A stretch of 64,000 nucleotides of DNA from JAVJSU01 sp040219275 (GCA_040219275.1 JAVJSU010000042.1:186001-250000); one strand, 5' to 3'. Shown: positions 1 to 8,886, numbered from the stretch's first letter. The notes: generated by a model from the letters alone, not told the origin. Made by a program: numbers and translations.

Positions 1-1
1 G

Positions 2-469
2 GGCTGGGAGCCGTTGGATACGACGCTGTATATTATCGAATTGGATGTGATCGCGGAAACCCCTGCGACGGGTTCAACAGTGATTGCGCGGGATCAATTC
101 ACATGGGTATCGCTGGATCGTACTGGCACGGATGAAATGGGTCCCTATAGCCTCAACCTGTTCAATGCAACGGCGGTGACTTTCCGCTTCACGCCTCTGC
201 CAGATGCCGTGTTGAGCGAGGTCGACACGCTCAATGTGATTCTTGAGCGTCCGAATGTGGTCAGCAGTGTGATGCAGGTGGAAATCTGGGATTGGGAAGC
301 GCAGACGTGGGATGATCTGCAATTCAACCGCGAAGAATCGCTGACTGTGCGTAACCCTGAGCGTTATCTCGGTGCGCTGAACGCGGTGCAAATCCGCATC
401 CAACGCCCTGAAACTGGCGGTTCGGTGTTTATTGAGCAGGTCGCGGTGGAGCAAATCGGCTCGTTTTAA
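2..469 (+). CDS. C-terminal part of an unidentified protein (truncated by window start)
   Basis: The reading frame is open from base 2 to the TAA at 467-469, so the gene starts outside the window; the TTG at 14 is not a convincing start. The visible ~155 residues are rich in beta-prone, acidic and aromatic stretches, with no transmembrane segment and no cysteine, which fits the end of a large exported or surface protein. A jelly-roll or beta-sandwich tail is possible but is only an impression. I do not recognise a family. Confidence 0.6.
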   Translation, partial: GWEPLDTTLYIIELDVIAETPATGSTVIARDQFTWVSLDRTGTDEMGPYSLNLFNATAVTFRFTPLPDAVLSEVDTLNVILERPNVVSSVMQVEIWDWEAQTWDDLQFNREESLTVRNPERYLGALNAVQIRIQRPETGGSVFIEQVAVEQIGSF

Positions 470-476
470 GTACAAG

Positions 477-577
477 AAAACCGTCGATTTACCGACGCGA
501 ACTCACCGGAATCGGATTCGCGGCAAAAGATGCGCTACTATTCGGGCGAATTCTGTTTGTAAAAGAGGTTTTCGCCC
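477..577 (+). repeat. Duplicated upstream region, copy 1
   Basis: This ~101-bp stretch before the first propeller gene recurs at 2310-2410 before the second, with only four substitutions. It carries the ribosome binding site (AAAGAGG, near 562) and presumably the promoter, with TACTAT near 535 as a possible -10. Both genes therefore probably share the same transcriptional and translational signals. Confidence 0.9.
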
Positions 578-2299
578 ATGAAACGCCTGTTGATTCTCCT
601 GCCATTGCTTGTCCTGTGCCTGTTTTATCAGGTTGATGATGCCGCCGCGTGCATCGGTTTTTCATACGCTTCGGTTGTGAACGACATTCCAAGCTATGAT
701 GTCATGGTTTTAGGTACAGTGGTTGAAAATAGCGCGGGTAATTCAATTATTCATGTAGAGCGCTATTTAAAAGGACAGGGAGATCCCTATTTACTCGTAT
801 TTCGACAAACACCCGCTTATTGGATTGGTGGGCGAATACGAAATTACGATAACGGCTGTGATACTCCTTTAAACGAAATTGCCCGCATGGGTACACAGGT
901 CTACATCGCGTTGAACCGCAATCCTGACGGAACCTACACAACAGATCAACCAATACAAGTACAAGCGCGTTATTTTGTTGTGCATCAACGGTGGGAAGAG
1001 AACAAGTATGTTGTTTCATATCAACGATACAATGGCGACATTACCGATACGGACTCTTTTAATTATGACAATTTGGAATATGTGACGACAACGGCACTTG
1101 AGTTTGAAGAAGAAATTGAAGTCTTGACCGAACAAACATCAATTCCACCAACGCTTCCATACGACTACTATTATCGCACTTCGGCAGATATTCAACGCCG
1201 TGTGCTAAACGTAACATCCCAAAATGGCACACAGTATATAATCCCGATTGATGGACAGCACATTGTGGAGACCGCACCAGCATGTATAGTCGATTGTCCG
1301 ATTTATGCGCCGGATTACTCTCATGCGTTGTATCCCATTCCAGTTGGTGAAAATACCTATGCCCTAGCATACGAAGACCTTCCTCGTTGGATTGCAACGG
1401 TGTGGTATGAGGGCGTAGAAACAATGATGGGCAACTATCTACCACTCCACATTGCCGCTCAGGAATTTCTCTTTTCCCCTGATAGTAATTTTTTCCTAGC
1501 ATGGTTTGATGATCGGATCATTGTCTACGAAATTCGCTCTGACTTTCCTACATTTTATGGGCAATGGCCACAAGTGTATGAACTTAGGCGCATCGAGTTA
1601 AACGTAGATGATGAGCACAGCGCCGAATCGCTACATGGACTCGGCGCATGGAGTGGGAACAGTCGCATGTTCGCCTATGTCGATGCGGAAGGGCTGAAAG
1701 TTGCCGATGTATTGGATGTGATCGCTGAACCCCGCTTAGTTGCCCTCAATGAAGGGGCAGGACTTGAGGTTGAACTCTCGCAATCGGGGCGTTATGTGCG
1801 CTACGGGACTCGTCAGCAATGGCGCTTGTATGATCTGCTCACCGGAGTGGTTCATAACAATACCCTGATTAGCCCTGATGAAAGCTATTTTGTCCGTTTG
1901 TATCAAGGGATGAATCCTGAAGATAACACGGTAAATCGAACTTACTCGAATTTGTTTGTGGATATTTACGCCGACGCACCAATTATGGATTTCGACTGGT
2001 TTGGTGATGATCGGTTGACGCTGTTAGTTTGTGAAGATGAGTCACAGCAGGCGTGTAACCTGTATTATCATCACAACGGTCATCCGTATTATAGAAATGG
2101 AACTTATACACTAGACGAAATGTACAATTACGCTGTTCAGCAAATTGCCTACGACGATCTTTACGGACAGGTAGCGGTGCAAATTGATGATTACCAGATT
2201 CTCTATCCCTATGGATTGAGTTTTGACCTCACGGATATCATCGACAGTCCCATCGCGCATATCGAATGGGGCGAGCCTCTGTGGTATGTGGAAGACTAG
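578..2299 (+). CDS. Secreted beta-propeller-like protein, tandem paralog 1
   Basis: The 573-residue protein begins with a clear signal peptide (KR, then LLILLPLLVLCLFY) ending at AAAC, so Cys25 may be the mature N-terminus. The sequence resembles a weak lipobox with Ala at -3. Residues ~25-115 have a pattern reminiscent of TIMP/NTR-like domains: leading Cys, D-V-x-V-x-G, a V-E-R-Y-L-x-G strand and an inner Cys; this is tentative. Residues ~230-560 contain repeated blade-like strands such as FSPDSNFFLAW and WSGNSRMFAYV, typical of WD40/TolB-like propellers. The next gene is a paralog with the same signal peptide and C-terminus. Function is unknown; it probably acts outside the cytoplasmic membrane. 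Confidence 0.8.
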   Translation: MKRLLILLPLLVLCLFYQVDDAAACIGFSYASVVNDIPSYDVMVLGTVVENSAGNSIIHVERYLKGQGDPYLLVFRQTPAYWIGGRIRNYDNGCDTPLNEIARMGTQVYIALNRNPDGTYTTDQPIQVQARYFVVHQRWEENKYVVSYQRYNGDITDTDSFNYDNLEYVTTTALEFEEEIEVLTEQTSIPPTLPYDYYYRTSADIQRRVLNVTSQNGTQYIIPIDGQHIVETAPACIVDCPIYAPDYSHALYPIPVGENTYALAYEDLPRWIATVWYEGVETMMGNYLPLHIAAQEFLFSPDSNFFLAWFDDRIIVYEIRSDFPTFYGQWPQVYELRRIELNVDDEHSAESLHGLGAWSGNSRMFAYVDAEGLKVADVLDVIAEPRLVALNEGAGLEVELSQSGRYVRYGTRQQWRLYDLLTGVVHNNTLISPDESYFVRLYQGMNPEDNTVNRTYSNLFVDIYADAPIMDFDWFGDDRLTLLVCEDESQQACNLYYHHNGHPYYRNGTYTLDEMYNYAVQQIAYDDLYGQVAVQIDDYQILYPYGLSFDLTDIIDSPIAHIEWGEPLWYVED

Positions 2300-2309
2300 C
2301 CGTGTCGTG

Positions 2310-2410
2310 AAAACCGTCGACTTACCCACGCGCACTCACCGGAATCGGATTCACGGCAAAAGATGCGCTACTATTCGGGCGAATTCTGTTTGTAAAAGAG
2401 GTTTTCGCCC
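2310..2410 (+). repeat. Duplicated upstream region, copy 2
   Basis: This is the second copy of the 477-577 segment, differing at four positions and lying between the stop of the first paralog (2297-2299) and the ATG of the second (2411). The duplication unit thus included the regulatory region as well as the gene. Confidence 0.9.
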
Positions 2411-4120
2411 ATGAAACGCCTGTTGATTCTCCTGCCATTGCTCATGCTGTGCCTGTTTTATCAGGTTGACGATGCCTCCGCCTGCAGTGGCGGTCCACCA
2501 CCTGTCACACTCAATGAAGCTATTGAATACGATGTCATTGTAATTGGTCGAATTCTAGAAAATAGCGGCGGTAATTCCATAATCGAGGTGGAGCGATACT
2601 TGCTGGGGAGCGGAGAACGCTATTTGCTGATGTCACGGCAGACTCCGGCGCTATGGATTAGCAAGAACGAACGACAATACGGCTTTGGTTGTAATTACGC
2701 ACTTTCCGAGATTGCGCCGGTAGGCACACAGCTTTACATGGCGCTAAATCGAAATCCCGATGGCTCGTATGATATGGATTTATCCTCTCGGCGTAATTTT
2801 GCGATCATTCCTTACCTGATGGATGAAAGGGTTGGTGTCAGCTATCGTTATTACAACGGCGATATTCATGATGAAGCCGCCTATCATTATGAGAAGATGG
2901 AAGTGGTAACGACAACTCCTGAAGCATTTGAAGCTACTATTGCTGACCTCACAGGGCAAATTGCTGTTGCCCCTGATCCGCTGAATGTACCGCAAAATTA
3001 TGGCATGGACGGGGTACTTTTCCGGCGCACACTAAGAATTACTTCTGAGAATGGGACGGAATATATGCTCCCGATTGATCGGCGTGAGGTTGTAGGCGTG
3101 TCGGATGTCTGTCAAGATAACTGCCCGATAAGTTCACCAGATTACACGCATTTTTTGCAACCCATTTCTGGAAATGAGCACAGTTATGTTCTGATTTATC
3201 AACGGCAATTAGCATTCGATGCTGAATTTTGGGAAGACACATCCTCAGCGGGTAATCGAGGTTCCTATATTATCGGAGAAGAATTTCTATTTTCACCGGA
3301 TAGTAATTTCTTCATCGCATGGGCAGGTCATGAGATAGTGCTCTATGAAATACGCATTGAAGTTCCTGAATCTGAACATCGCCTCGCTTTCCCTCGTGCC
3401 TATGAGCTTAGACGTATTGAATTAGACGCTAATGACGAAAATACCGCCGAATCTTTATATGGATCGGGCGCATGGAGCGGAAATAGTCGCATGTTTGCCT
3501 ATATTGATGCAGAGGGGTTGAAGGTCGTAGATATATTGGATGCAATCGCCGAACCGCGCTTAGTAGCCCCGAATGCAGGCGCAGGACTTGAGGTTGAACT
3601 GTCGCAATCGGGGCGTTATGTGCGCTATGGAACAAAGCAACTGTGGCGTTTATATGATCTGCTCACCGGAACAGTCTACAACAACACGCTCATCAGCCCT
3701 GATGAAGGCTATTTTGTCCGTTTCTATCAAGGGACAGATCCGGAGAATGAGTCCACGAACGAGAGTCAATCGAGTCTATTTGCTGATGTTTACTCTGAGT
3801 TTTCAATAGTAGATTGGCATTGGATGGATGACGAGGGTCTATATCTCATATTGTGTCGAGATGAAACGCGCCAGATATGTGTTAGCCGATACTTCCTTCA
3901 TCAGTATGGATACTGGGGAATTCCGTATGCCGTTTCGTTGGATAGCGGCGATTCTATGCGACAAATCGCTTATGATGACCTCTATGGAAAAGTTGCTATA
4001 CAGATTGATGATTATTCAATTTTTATAGAATACATCCACTATTTAGGATTATCAGACATCATCGACAGTCCTATCGCGCATATCGAATGGGGCGAGCCGT
4101 TGTGGTATGTGGAAGATTAA
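2411..4120 (+). CDS. Secreted beta-propeller-like protein, tandem paralog 2
   Basis: The 569-residue protein shares its signal peptide (MKRLLILLPLL...) with the upstream gene almost residue for residue, ending ASAC at Cys25. The last ~21 residues (DIIDSPIAHIEW...) are identical to those of paralog 1. Similarity is patchy in between: the segments around 3460-3720 (WSGNSRMFAY, LSQSGRYVRYG) are close to paralog 1, while the NTR-like N-terminal part and the blade near residues 440-520 have diverged. This mosaic suggests an old duplication with continued conversion or selection on some blades. Function is unknown. Confidence 0.8.
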   Translation: MKRLLILLPLLMLCLFYQVDDASACSGGPPPVTLNEAIEYDVIVIGRILENSGGNSIIEVERYLLGSGERYLLMSRQTPALWISKNERQYGFGCNYALSEIAPVGTQLYMALNRNPDGSYDMDLSSRRNFAIIPYLMDERVGVSYRYYNGDIHDEAAYHYEKMEVVTTTPEAFEATIADLTGQIAVAPDPLNVPQNYGMDGVLFRRTLRITSENGTEYMLPIDRREVVGVSDVCQDNCPISSPDYTHFLQPISGNEHSYVLIYQRQLAFDAEFWEDTSSAGNRGSYIIGEEFLFSPDSNFFIAWAGHEIVLYEIRIEVPESEHRLAFPRAYELRRIELDANDENTAESLYGSGAWSGNSRMFAYIDAEGLKVVDILDAIAEPRLVAPNAGAGLEVELSQSGRYVRYGTKQLWRLYDLLTGTVYNNTLISPDEGYFVRFYQGTDPENESTNESQSSLFADVYSEFSIVDWHWMDDEGLYLILCRDETRQICVSRYFLHQYGYWGIPYAVSLDSGDSMRQIAYDDLYGKVAIQIDDYSIFIEYIHYLGLSDIIDSPIAHIEWGEPLWYVED

Positions 4121-4191
4121 ACGGATAGAGTGACCGATTCAATCGGATTTCAGGTATACTTATTTGATAACAAGTAGATCAGGAAATAGCT

Positions 4192-5148
4192 ATGGACTTG
4201 ATTATAGAAACAAAAGACCTCGTAAAGACCTTCGGCAAATTTACCGCGGTCAGTGGCTTATCGCTGGAAGTCCCCGCCGGGTCGATTTACGGCTTTGTGG
4301 GTCCGAATGGCGCGGGTAAAACCACCACCATGCGGATGCTGACGACTCTCACCCGCCCGACTTCCGGCAAGGCGTGGGTAGCGGGGCATTCGGTGGATGA
4401 AGAACGCCGTGCGGTGCGCCGGAGCATCGGGTATATGCCGGACGAATTCGGCGTGTATGATGATCTGCGCGTGTGGGAATATCTCGACTTTTTCGCCGCC
4501 TGTTATGACATCGCCGAGGCAGATCGTAAGCGCCTGATTGAAGACTTGCTGGAATTGGTGGATTTGTCGCATCGCCGTGATGACATGGTGGATAAGCTCA
4601 GTCGTGGTATGAAGCAACGCCTCTCGCTGGCACGTACCCTCGCGCATGATCCGCAAATCCTCATTCTGGACGAACCGGCTTCTGGCTTAGACCCTCGTGC
4701 GCGTATCGAAATCCGCGAATTGATGGTCGAGTTGGCGGCGATGGGCAAGACAATCTTTTTCTCCACGCATATCCTCGCGGATGTCGAGAATATCTGCACG
4801 CATGTCGGTATCATCGAAGCGGGCAAGATGGTCATGCAGGGCAGTATGGGTGAGCTAAAATCACAACTGACCCCCCACCGTGAAATCGTGGTGACGGTCA
4901 AGGATAACGAGATCGCGGAAAGGGTGAAGGGCATGATCGCTGGCATGGAAAACGTGCTGGAAGTTGCCATCATGGAACCCAAGGGCGGGCGCTCCCGTGT
5001 GAAAATTGACTTCGTGGGTGATGATGATGGTGTGGCGGCGATCAATCAGAAACTCGGACAATCGGACATCGCTATTTTCGGCTTCAACGAGGAAATCAAA
5101 GACCTCGAATCCATGTTTATGAGCGTGACCAAAGGCATCGTGAGCTAA
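4192..5148 (+). CDS. ABC-2 type transporter ATP-binding protein
   Basis: This 318-residue ATPase energises an ABC exporter. The Walker A motif GPNGAGKTT is near residues 37-45, the signature LSRGMKQR near 138, and Walker B ILILDEPASGLDP near 154-166, followed by the switch His in FSTHIL. The C-terminal ~90 residues form the beta-rich extension common in CcmA/NatA-like exporters. An AGGA ribosome binding site precedes the ATG. No permease gene lies beside it: downstream is a terminator, upstream the propeller genes. It must therefore pair with a membrane partner encoded elsewhere. The substrate cannot be deduced. Confidence 0.93.
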   Translation: MDLIIETKDLVKTFGKFTAVSGLSLEVPAGSIYGFVGPNGAGKTTTMRMLTTLTRPTSGKAWVAGHSVDEERRAVRRSIGYMPDEFGVYDDLRVWEYLDFFAACYDIAEADRKRLIEDLLELVDLSHRRDDMVDKLSRGMKQRLSLARTLAHDPQILILDEPASGLDPRARIEIRELMVELAAMGKTIFFSTHILADVENICTHVGIIEAGKMVMQGSMGELKSQLTPHREIVVTVKDNEIAERVKGMIAGMENVLEVAIMEPKGGRSRVKIDFVGDDDGVAAINQKLGQSDIAIFGFNEEIKDLESMFMSVTKGIVS

Positions 5149-5183
5149 GTCATAGCTGTTGGCGATTTGCTTTTAGCTTTTAG

Positions 5184-5223
5184 ACGGGACGGGTTGGCGA
5201 TGTGGTTAACCCGTCCCGTTTTT
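5184..5223 (+). terminator. Rho-independent terminator after the ABC ATPase
   Basis: A perfect 12-bp stem (ACGGGACGGGTT at 5184-5195 with its complement at 5208-5219) encloses a 12-nt loop and is followed by a T run at 5219-5223. It separates the ABC ATPase from the small-gene cluster. Confidence 0.92.
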
Positions 5224-5297
5224 GATTTAGCGAGTGATTGATTAATCGTCCCGTTTTGCGGTATGCTGATGTTAGAAAAAATTTGAGGATAAGTTTC

Positions 5298-5555
5298 ATG
5301 CAAAATGTCACCTCACCTACCGTATTTAGCATTATCACAGATTTTCTGGCATCTAATCCTAGCTCAGAGGAAATTATTAATTATCGTCTGCCGGATAAAC
5401 TTCAGGAACGCGCCCATACTTTGTTGGAGCGCAATGGCGAAGACGAATTGACGTTTGAAGAGCAACAGGAGATGTACGACTTTTTGCGGATTGAGGAAAT
5501 GATGTCGCTTCTAAAGGCGAAAACACGCCTGAGACTTAAACGGGAAGCTGAATGA
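5298..5555 (+). CDS. Small helical protein paired with HNH nuclease
   Basis: The best start is the ATG at 5298, preceded by GAGGA at 5285-5289; an in-frame TTG at 5238 lies closer to the terminator and lacks such a site. The 85-residue product is acidic and predicted alpha-helical (EEQQEMYDFLRIEEMM), with no membrane segment. Its stop codon overlaps the HNH start as ATGA, so the two are translationally coupled. Small proteins of this kind often precede HNH genes in cyanobacteria and Chloroflexota. Its role (partner, inhibitor or antitoxin) is unknown. Confidence 0.7.
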   Translation: MQNVTSPTVFSIITDFLASNPSSEEIINYRLPDKLQERAHTLLERNGEDELTFEEQQEMYDFLRIEEMMSLLKAKTRLRLKREAE

Positions 5556-5974
5556 CCCTTACGCGCCAACAACGTAAAATTGTACAGGAGCGCGCAGGGG
5601 ATTGTTGCGAATATTGTCATTTTCCTTCGAGTGGTGGCACAGTGACTTTTCACATCGACCATATCATTTCTCTAAAACACGAGGGTACTGACGATCTCAA
5701 GAATCTGTGCCTTGCTTGTTATAAATGTAATACGCATAAAGGTTCAAATGTCGGCGGTTTTGACCCTGAAAATGATGAGCTTACCCGGCTGTATCATCCG
5801 CGTGAACAAGTTTGGGATGAGCATTTTGAAATTCAGTCCGATATGCTTATTGAGGGTTTAACACCCGAAGGGCGAACAACTGTGAAAGTGCTTCATATTA
5901 ACGACGAAAATCGGGTAGAGAATCGACAACTTCTAGCGGAACTTGGCGATTATCCGTGCAAGAAAGCAGAATAA
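5552..5974 (+). CDS. HNH endonuclease domain protein
   Basis: The 140-residue protein is a compact HNH nuclease. The zinc-binding CEYC lies at residues 19-22, the catalytic HIDHI at 34-38, and NLCLACYKCNTHK at 51-63 supplies the second zinc pair and the final HNH residues. It would cut DNA using a beta-beta-alpha metal fold; the target is unknown. The start overlaps the stop of the upstream small gene (ATGA). The C-terminal half (FDPENDELTRLYHPR...) matches the tail usual in this subfamily. It is not adjacent to a methylase or phage genes, so restriction or homing cannot be claimed. Confidence 0.88.
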   Translation: MTLTRQQRKIVQERAGDCCEYCHFPSSGGTVTFHIDHIISLKHEGTDDLKNLCLACYKCNTHKGSNVGGFDPENDELTRLYHPREQVWDEHFEIQSDMLIEGLTPEGRTTVKVLHINDENRVENRQLLAELGDYPCKKAE

Positions 5975-5994
5975 CACAAACATTGGAGGTCAAA

Positions 5995-6237
5995 ATGGCA
6001 GAGACGGTATTAGCAGATCGAATTGTTGTATCCCGTGATACGACACATGGTAAACCGCGTGTTGAAGGGACGCGCATTATGGTGCATCAAATTCTGGATT
6101 TGCTGGCGGCGGGCAAAACAATGAATGATGTTATCGGCGAGGACTATTTTCCAGAATTGACCGAAGCAGATGTTCGTGCATGTATTGCCTATGCCAGCCA
6201 AATTATCCGTGATGATCGTATTGTGCCTTCCGCATGA
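5995..6237 (+). CDS. DUF433 family protein, likely antitoxin
   Basis: The start is the ATG at 5995 behind GGAGG (5985-5989); an upstream in-frame GTG at 5956 overlaps the HNH gene and has no such site. The 80-residue product has the DUF433 core: IVVSRDTTHGKPRVEGTRI, then VHQILDLLAAGKT and a winged helix-turn-helix-like stretch ending YFPELTEADVRACIAYA. DUF433 proteins typically pair with DUF5615 PIN-like proteins as toxin-antitoxin-like modules, and here the partner follows with a 4-bp ATGA overlap. It probably binds DNA and represses its own operon. Confidence 0.88.
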   Translation: MAETVLADRIVVSRDTTHGKPRVEGTRIMVHQILDLLAAGKTMNDVIGEDYFPELTEADVRACIAYASQIIRDDRIVPSA

Positions 6238-6587
6238 CAATTCTGATTGACCAATGTGTTCCTCGTCGATACTTACGCTTAGTCGCGGATTGGGGATATT
6301 CGGCTTCGCTTGTGAGTTCACATATTCCCGCGAATTCATCCGATCCTAACGTCATTGCCCTGGCTCAAAAAATTGATTCTGTGTTGTTAACAGCGGACTT
6401 GGATTTCTCAAATATTCTGGATTATCCGCCGACAAATTTCGCTGGAATTATCGTAATGCGTTATCAAGTACAGGTGGAAGCCGATATTGATCTTAGCCTA
6501 AAGACTGCTTTAGAAGACCTCTATCGAGATGATTTGCGAAAAACCTTAGTGGTCATTACTCCGGGTAAATATCGTATTAGGCGCTAA
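6234..6587 (+). CDS. DUF5615 PIN-like protein, likely toxin
   Basis: The 117-residue protein begins MTILIDQCVPRR, with the Asp near the end of the first strand usual for PIN-like nucleases. It carries acidic residues in LLTADLDFSNI (residues ~50-60) that fit a metal-binding ribonuclease site, and ends with strand VVITPGKYRIRR. It overlaps the DUF433 gene by 4 bp. The pairing is the standard basis for calling it the toxin of a VapBC-like module. Activity is inferred from the family, not shown here. Confidence 0.87.
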   Translation: MTILIDQCVPRRYLRLVADWGYSASLVSSHIPANSSDPNVIALAQKIDSVLLTADLDFSNILDYPPTNFAGIIVMRYQVQVEADIDLSLKTALEDLYRDDLRKTLVVITPGKYRIRR

Positions 6588-6688
6588 CTTATCCTCCTTT
6601 TTAGAATCCACTATTTCAGCATTCCCTCTCCCTCACGCGTAAGTTCTGGTATGATTAGGCGCGTTGTGTAGTTTACTTGAGGAAAAAC

Positions 6689-8152
6689 ATGGCTAGTCGT
6701 CAGGATAATTATTATTTGCTGTCTCTCGGATGTTCCAAGAACACCGTTGATTCTGAATCTATCGCCCAGATATTGAACCAGAATGGTCTGCGCGGGGTGG
6801 GTGATCCTACCAGCGCCGATGTGTTGATCGTCAATACCTGTGGCTTTATCGACGCGGCGAAGCAAGAAAGCATCGACGCGCTGAACGAGCTTGTGGAGAT
6901 TAAAACCGGCAAGCAAATGGTCATCGCCGCCGGATGCCTCGCGCAACGTTACGGGCAGGATTTGATCCAGCATGTGCCGGGTCTGGATGGCGTGATCGGT
7001 ACGCGCCGTTGGATGGACATTTTTGATCTCGTGACCCGTCTGCGTGACCGCAAGCATCCCGAACCGCTCTATCATCTGCCGACGGATGCAAAAGTGGTCG
7101 GCTTAGACGAACGCGGTGTGTTGCGGGCGAGTGTGCAGGGCGCGAGTGCCTATCTCAAAATCGCTGATGGCTGTCGCCGTCCGTGTGCCTTTTGCGCCAT
7201 CCCGAAGATCAAGGGGACGGCGGTTAGTCGTCCGATTGAAAGCATCGTCTCCGAGGCGGTGCGTCTGCAAGGCATGGGCGTACAGGAGTTGTTGCTCATC
7301 GCGCAGGATACCACCGATTACGGCTATGATCTGGGCATGAAAGACGGCTTGGCAAATTTGTTGGATGCGATTGTCGAGAACGCGACGGAAATACCCTGGA
7401 TTCGCGTGATGTACGCCTATCCGGGCTATGTGACACCGCGCTTGATGGAAACGATGGCGAAACATGAGCAGGTGCTACCCTATCTGGATATTCCCCTGCA
7501 ACATGGAAGCCGCGAAGTGCTCAAACGGATGAAGCGTCCCGCCAATATCGAATGGGTATACGATACCATCGGCAAATTGCGCTCAACCATTCCGCATCTC
7601 GCCGTGCGGACGACCTTTATCGTCGGCTATCCGGGCGAGACAGACGCGGAGTTTGACGAACTGATTAACTTCGTCAAGGATATGGAATTTGACCGCGTCG
7701 GGGCGTTCCAATATAGCTATGAACTCGGCACACCAAGCGCGACTTTGCCGGATCATGTCGATGATGAGGTGAAGCAAGCCCGCTGGGAACAGTTGATGGA
7801 ACTGCAACAGGGCATCAGCTTACGCAAAAATCAGGCATTTGTCGGGCAAACGCTCGATATTCTGGTGGAGGGGCATGGTGTGGGCGAAGATGATGACGGC
7901 AACGACACCGGCGACACGCTCAGTCTCGGACGCAGTTACCGCGACGCGCCGGAGATTGACGGCTATGTGATCGTCGAGGGCGAATTGCCCGTTGGCGAAA
8001 TTGTGCCGGTACGCGTCACCGGAGCGACCACCTATGACCTGATCGCCACACCGGATTTACGCGGTCCGCAGGTGATTCAGCCGGGGCAGGTCATCGGGGA
8101 GGGCATGATCTCGCTGAATGAGATCGACCTCCCGCGCAAACGCGCCCAATAA
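6689..8152 (+). CDS. rimO: Ribosomal protein S12 methylthiotransferase RimO
   Basis: RimO uses two 4Fe-4S clusters and SAM to add a methylthio group to an Asp of ribosomal protein S12. From the ATG at 6689 (GAGGAA just upstream) the protein is 487 residues. The UPF0004 domain has Cys15 (LSLGCSKN), Cys51 (NTCGF) and Cys83 (AAGCLAQ). The radical-SAM domain has CRRPCAFC at 162-169 and the PLQHGS motif. A C-terminal TRAM domain follows. Within the TRAM region is an acidic insert (GEDDDGNDTGDT). The order LSLGCSKN/VNTCGF and the length fit RimO rather than MiaB. Confidence 0.95.
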   Translation: MASRQDNYYLLSLGCSKNTVDSESIAQILNQNGLRGVGDPTSADVLIVNTCGFIDAAKQESIDALNELVEIKTGKQMVIAAGCLAQRYGQDLIQHVPGLDGVIGTRRWMDIFDLVTRLRDRKHPEPLYHLPTDAKVVGLDERGVLRASVQGASAYLKIADGCRRPCAFCAIPKIKGTAVSRPIESIVSEAVRLQGMGVQELLLIAQDTTDYGYDLGMKDGLANLLDAIVENATEIPWIRVMYAYPGYVTPRLMETMAKHEQVLPYLDIPLQHGSREVLKRMKRPANIEWVYDTIGKLRSTIPHLAVRTTFIVGYPGETDAEFDELINFVKDMEFDRVGAFQYSYELGTPSATLPDHVDDEVKQARWEQLMELQQGISLRKNQAFVGQTLDILVEGHGVGEDDDGNDTGDTLSLGRSYRDAPEIDGYVIVEGELPVGEIVPVRVTGATTYDLIATPDLRGPQVIQPGQVIGEGMISLNEIDLPRKRAQ

Positions 8153-8172
8153 TCACACTTCTACAGCACGCA

Positions 8173-8202
8173 AAACGCCGGTCAATGACTGGCGTTTTTT
8201 TG
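8173..8202 (+). terminator. Rho-independent terminator after rimO
   Basis: The stem AACGCCGGT / ACTGGCGTT (one G-T pair, 5-nt loop CAATG) is followed directly by seven T residues, beginning about 20 nt after the rimO stop. Confidence 0.9.
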
Positions 8203-8286
8203 TTTGACCTATTAAGTCGACGGTCACATAATCACAGATATCCAACAACACCAGTATTCATAATTCTGAAAACTCGTGTAGAAAAA

Positions 8287-8313
8287 TGTCGATTTGGCGG
8301 GTGGTTGCGCGTC
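8287..8313 (+). promoter_or_regulatory. Candidate ECF42-type promoter
   Basis: TGTCGA at 8287-8292 is followed after 17 bp by CGTC at 8310-8313. As I recall, the ECF42 sigma group recognises TGTCGA at -35 and CG(A/T)C at -10 upstream of DGPF genes. Here the elements lie ~80 bp before a DGPF gene that is itself followed by an ECF42-like sigma gene, so positive autoregulation is likely. Confidence 0.7.
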
Positions 8314-8392
8314 GTATGTATAGAAAGCGGGAATTTCACCGTTTTCGTCAAGAAATCGACCTAACCGATAATGAATGAAAGGCAACAAAACT

Positions 8393-8752
8393 ATGCGTTA
8401 CATGACATTGATCTATAATGACCCCGCCGAACTCGCCAAAATGTCCGAAGCTGAACAGGGTGCGTTTTTTCAGGCGTACATGGCGTTTAACGAAGAGGCG
8501 CAAAAACGGGGCGCTCTGCGAGATGGCGTGCAATTGCATCCCGTGACGACGGCGACCACCGTGCGCGTACGTGATGGCAAAATCGCCACAGTGGACGGTC
8601 CCTTTGCGGAAACCAAAGAATATCTCGGCGGGATTTATGTGCTGGAATGCGCCAATCTGGACGAAGCCATTGAACTCGCCGCGATGATCCCATCTGCGAA
8701 ACACGGCTCGATTGAAGTGCGCCCGATTCTGGGATTTGCGCAAGAAGCCTGA
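8393..8752 (+). CDS. YCII/DGPF-domain protein
   Basis: The ATG at 8393 is preferred because GAAAGG precedes it at the right spacing; a second ATG at 8375 is possible. The 119-residue product is a dimeric alpha-beta barrel YCII-type protein beginning MRYMTLIYND and containing the signature VDGPFAETKE around residues 67-76. The next gene encodes an ECF42-type sigma factor, the classic genomic partner of DGPF proteins. Its biochemical role is unknown; YCII relatives include small-ring lactone enzymes. A terminator separates the two genes, so the sigma gene probably also has its own promoter. Confidence 0.9.
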   Translation: MRYMTLIYNDPAELAKMSEAEQGAFFQAYMAFNEEAQKRGALRDGVQLHPVTTATTVRVRDGKIATVDGPFAETKEYLGGIYVLECANLDEAIELAAMIPSAKHGSIEVRPILGFAQEA

Positions 8753-8783
8753 GCATTCAGATAGGCTAACGCAAGCAAAATTT

Positions 8784-8816
8784 AAAGGTGGCTGGATTGT
8801 TCCGGTCACCTTTTTT
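8784..8816 (+). terminator. Terminator after the DGPF gene
   Basis: A 12-bp stem (AAAGGTGGCTGG at 8784-8795 with 8802-8813, two G-T pairs) and a 6-nt loop is followed by six T residues. Confidence 0.88.
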
Positions 8817-8886
8817 AATTCGACGTTGAGGTGAAAACATCTATAATCATGCAGGAAAAATAGGTGATTGAGTAACGGTTGAGTTG

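Noticed and set aside
4503..5045. 180-codon minus-strand ORF in the ABC ATPase gene
   Set aside because: Antisense to Walker B and signature-bearing coding sequence; Ser/Arg-rich shadow.
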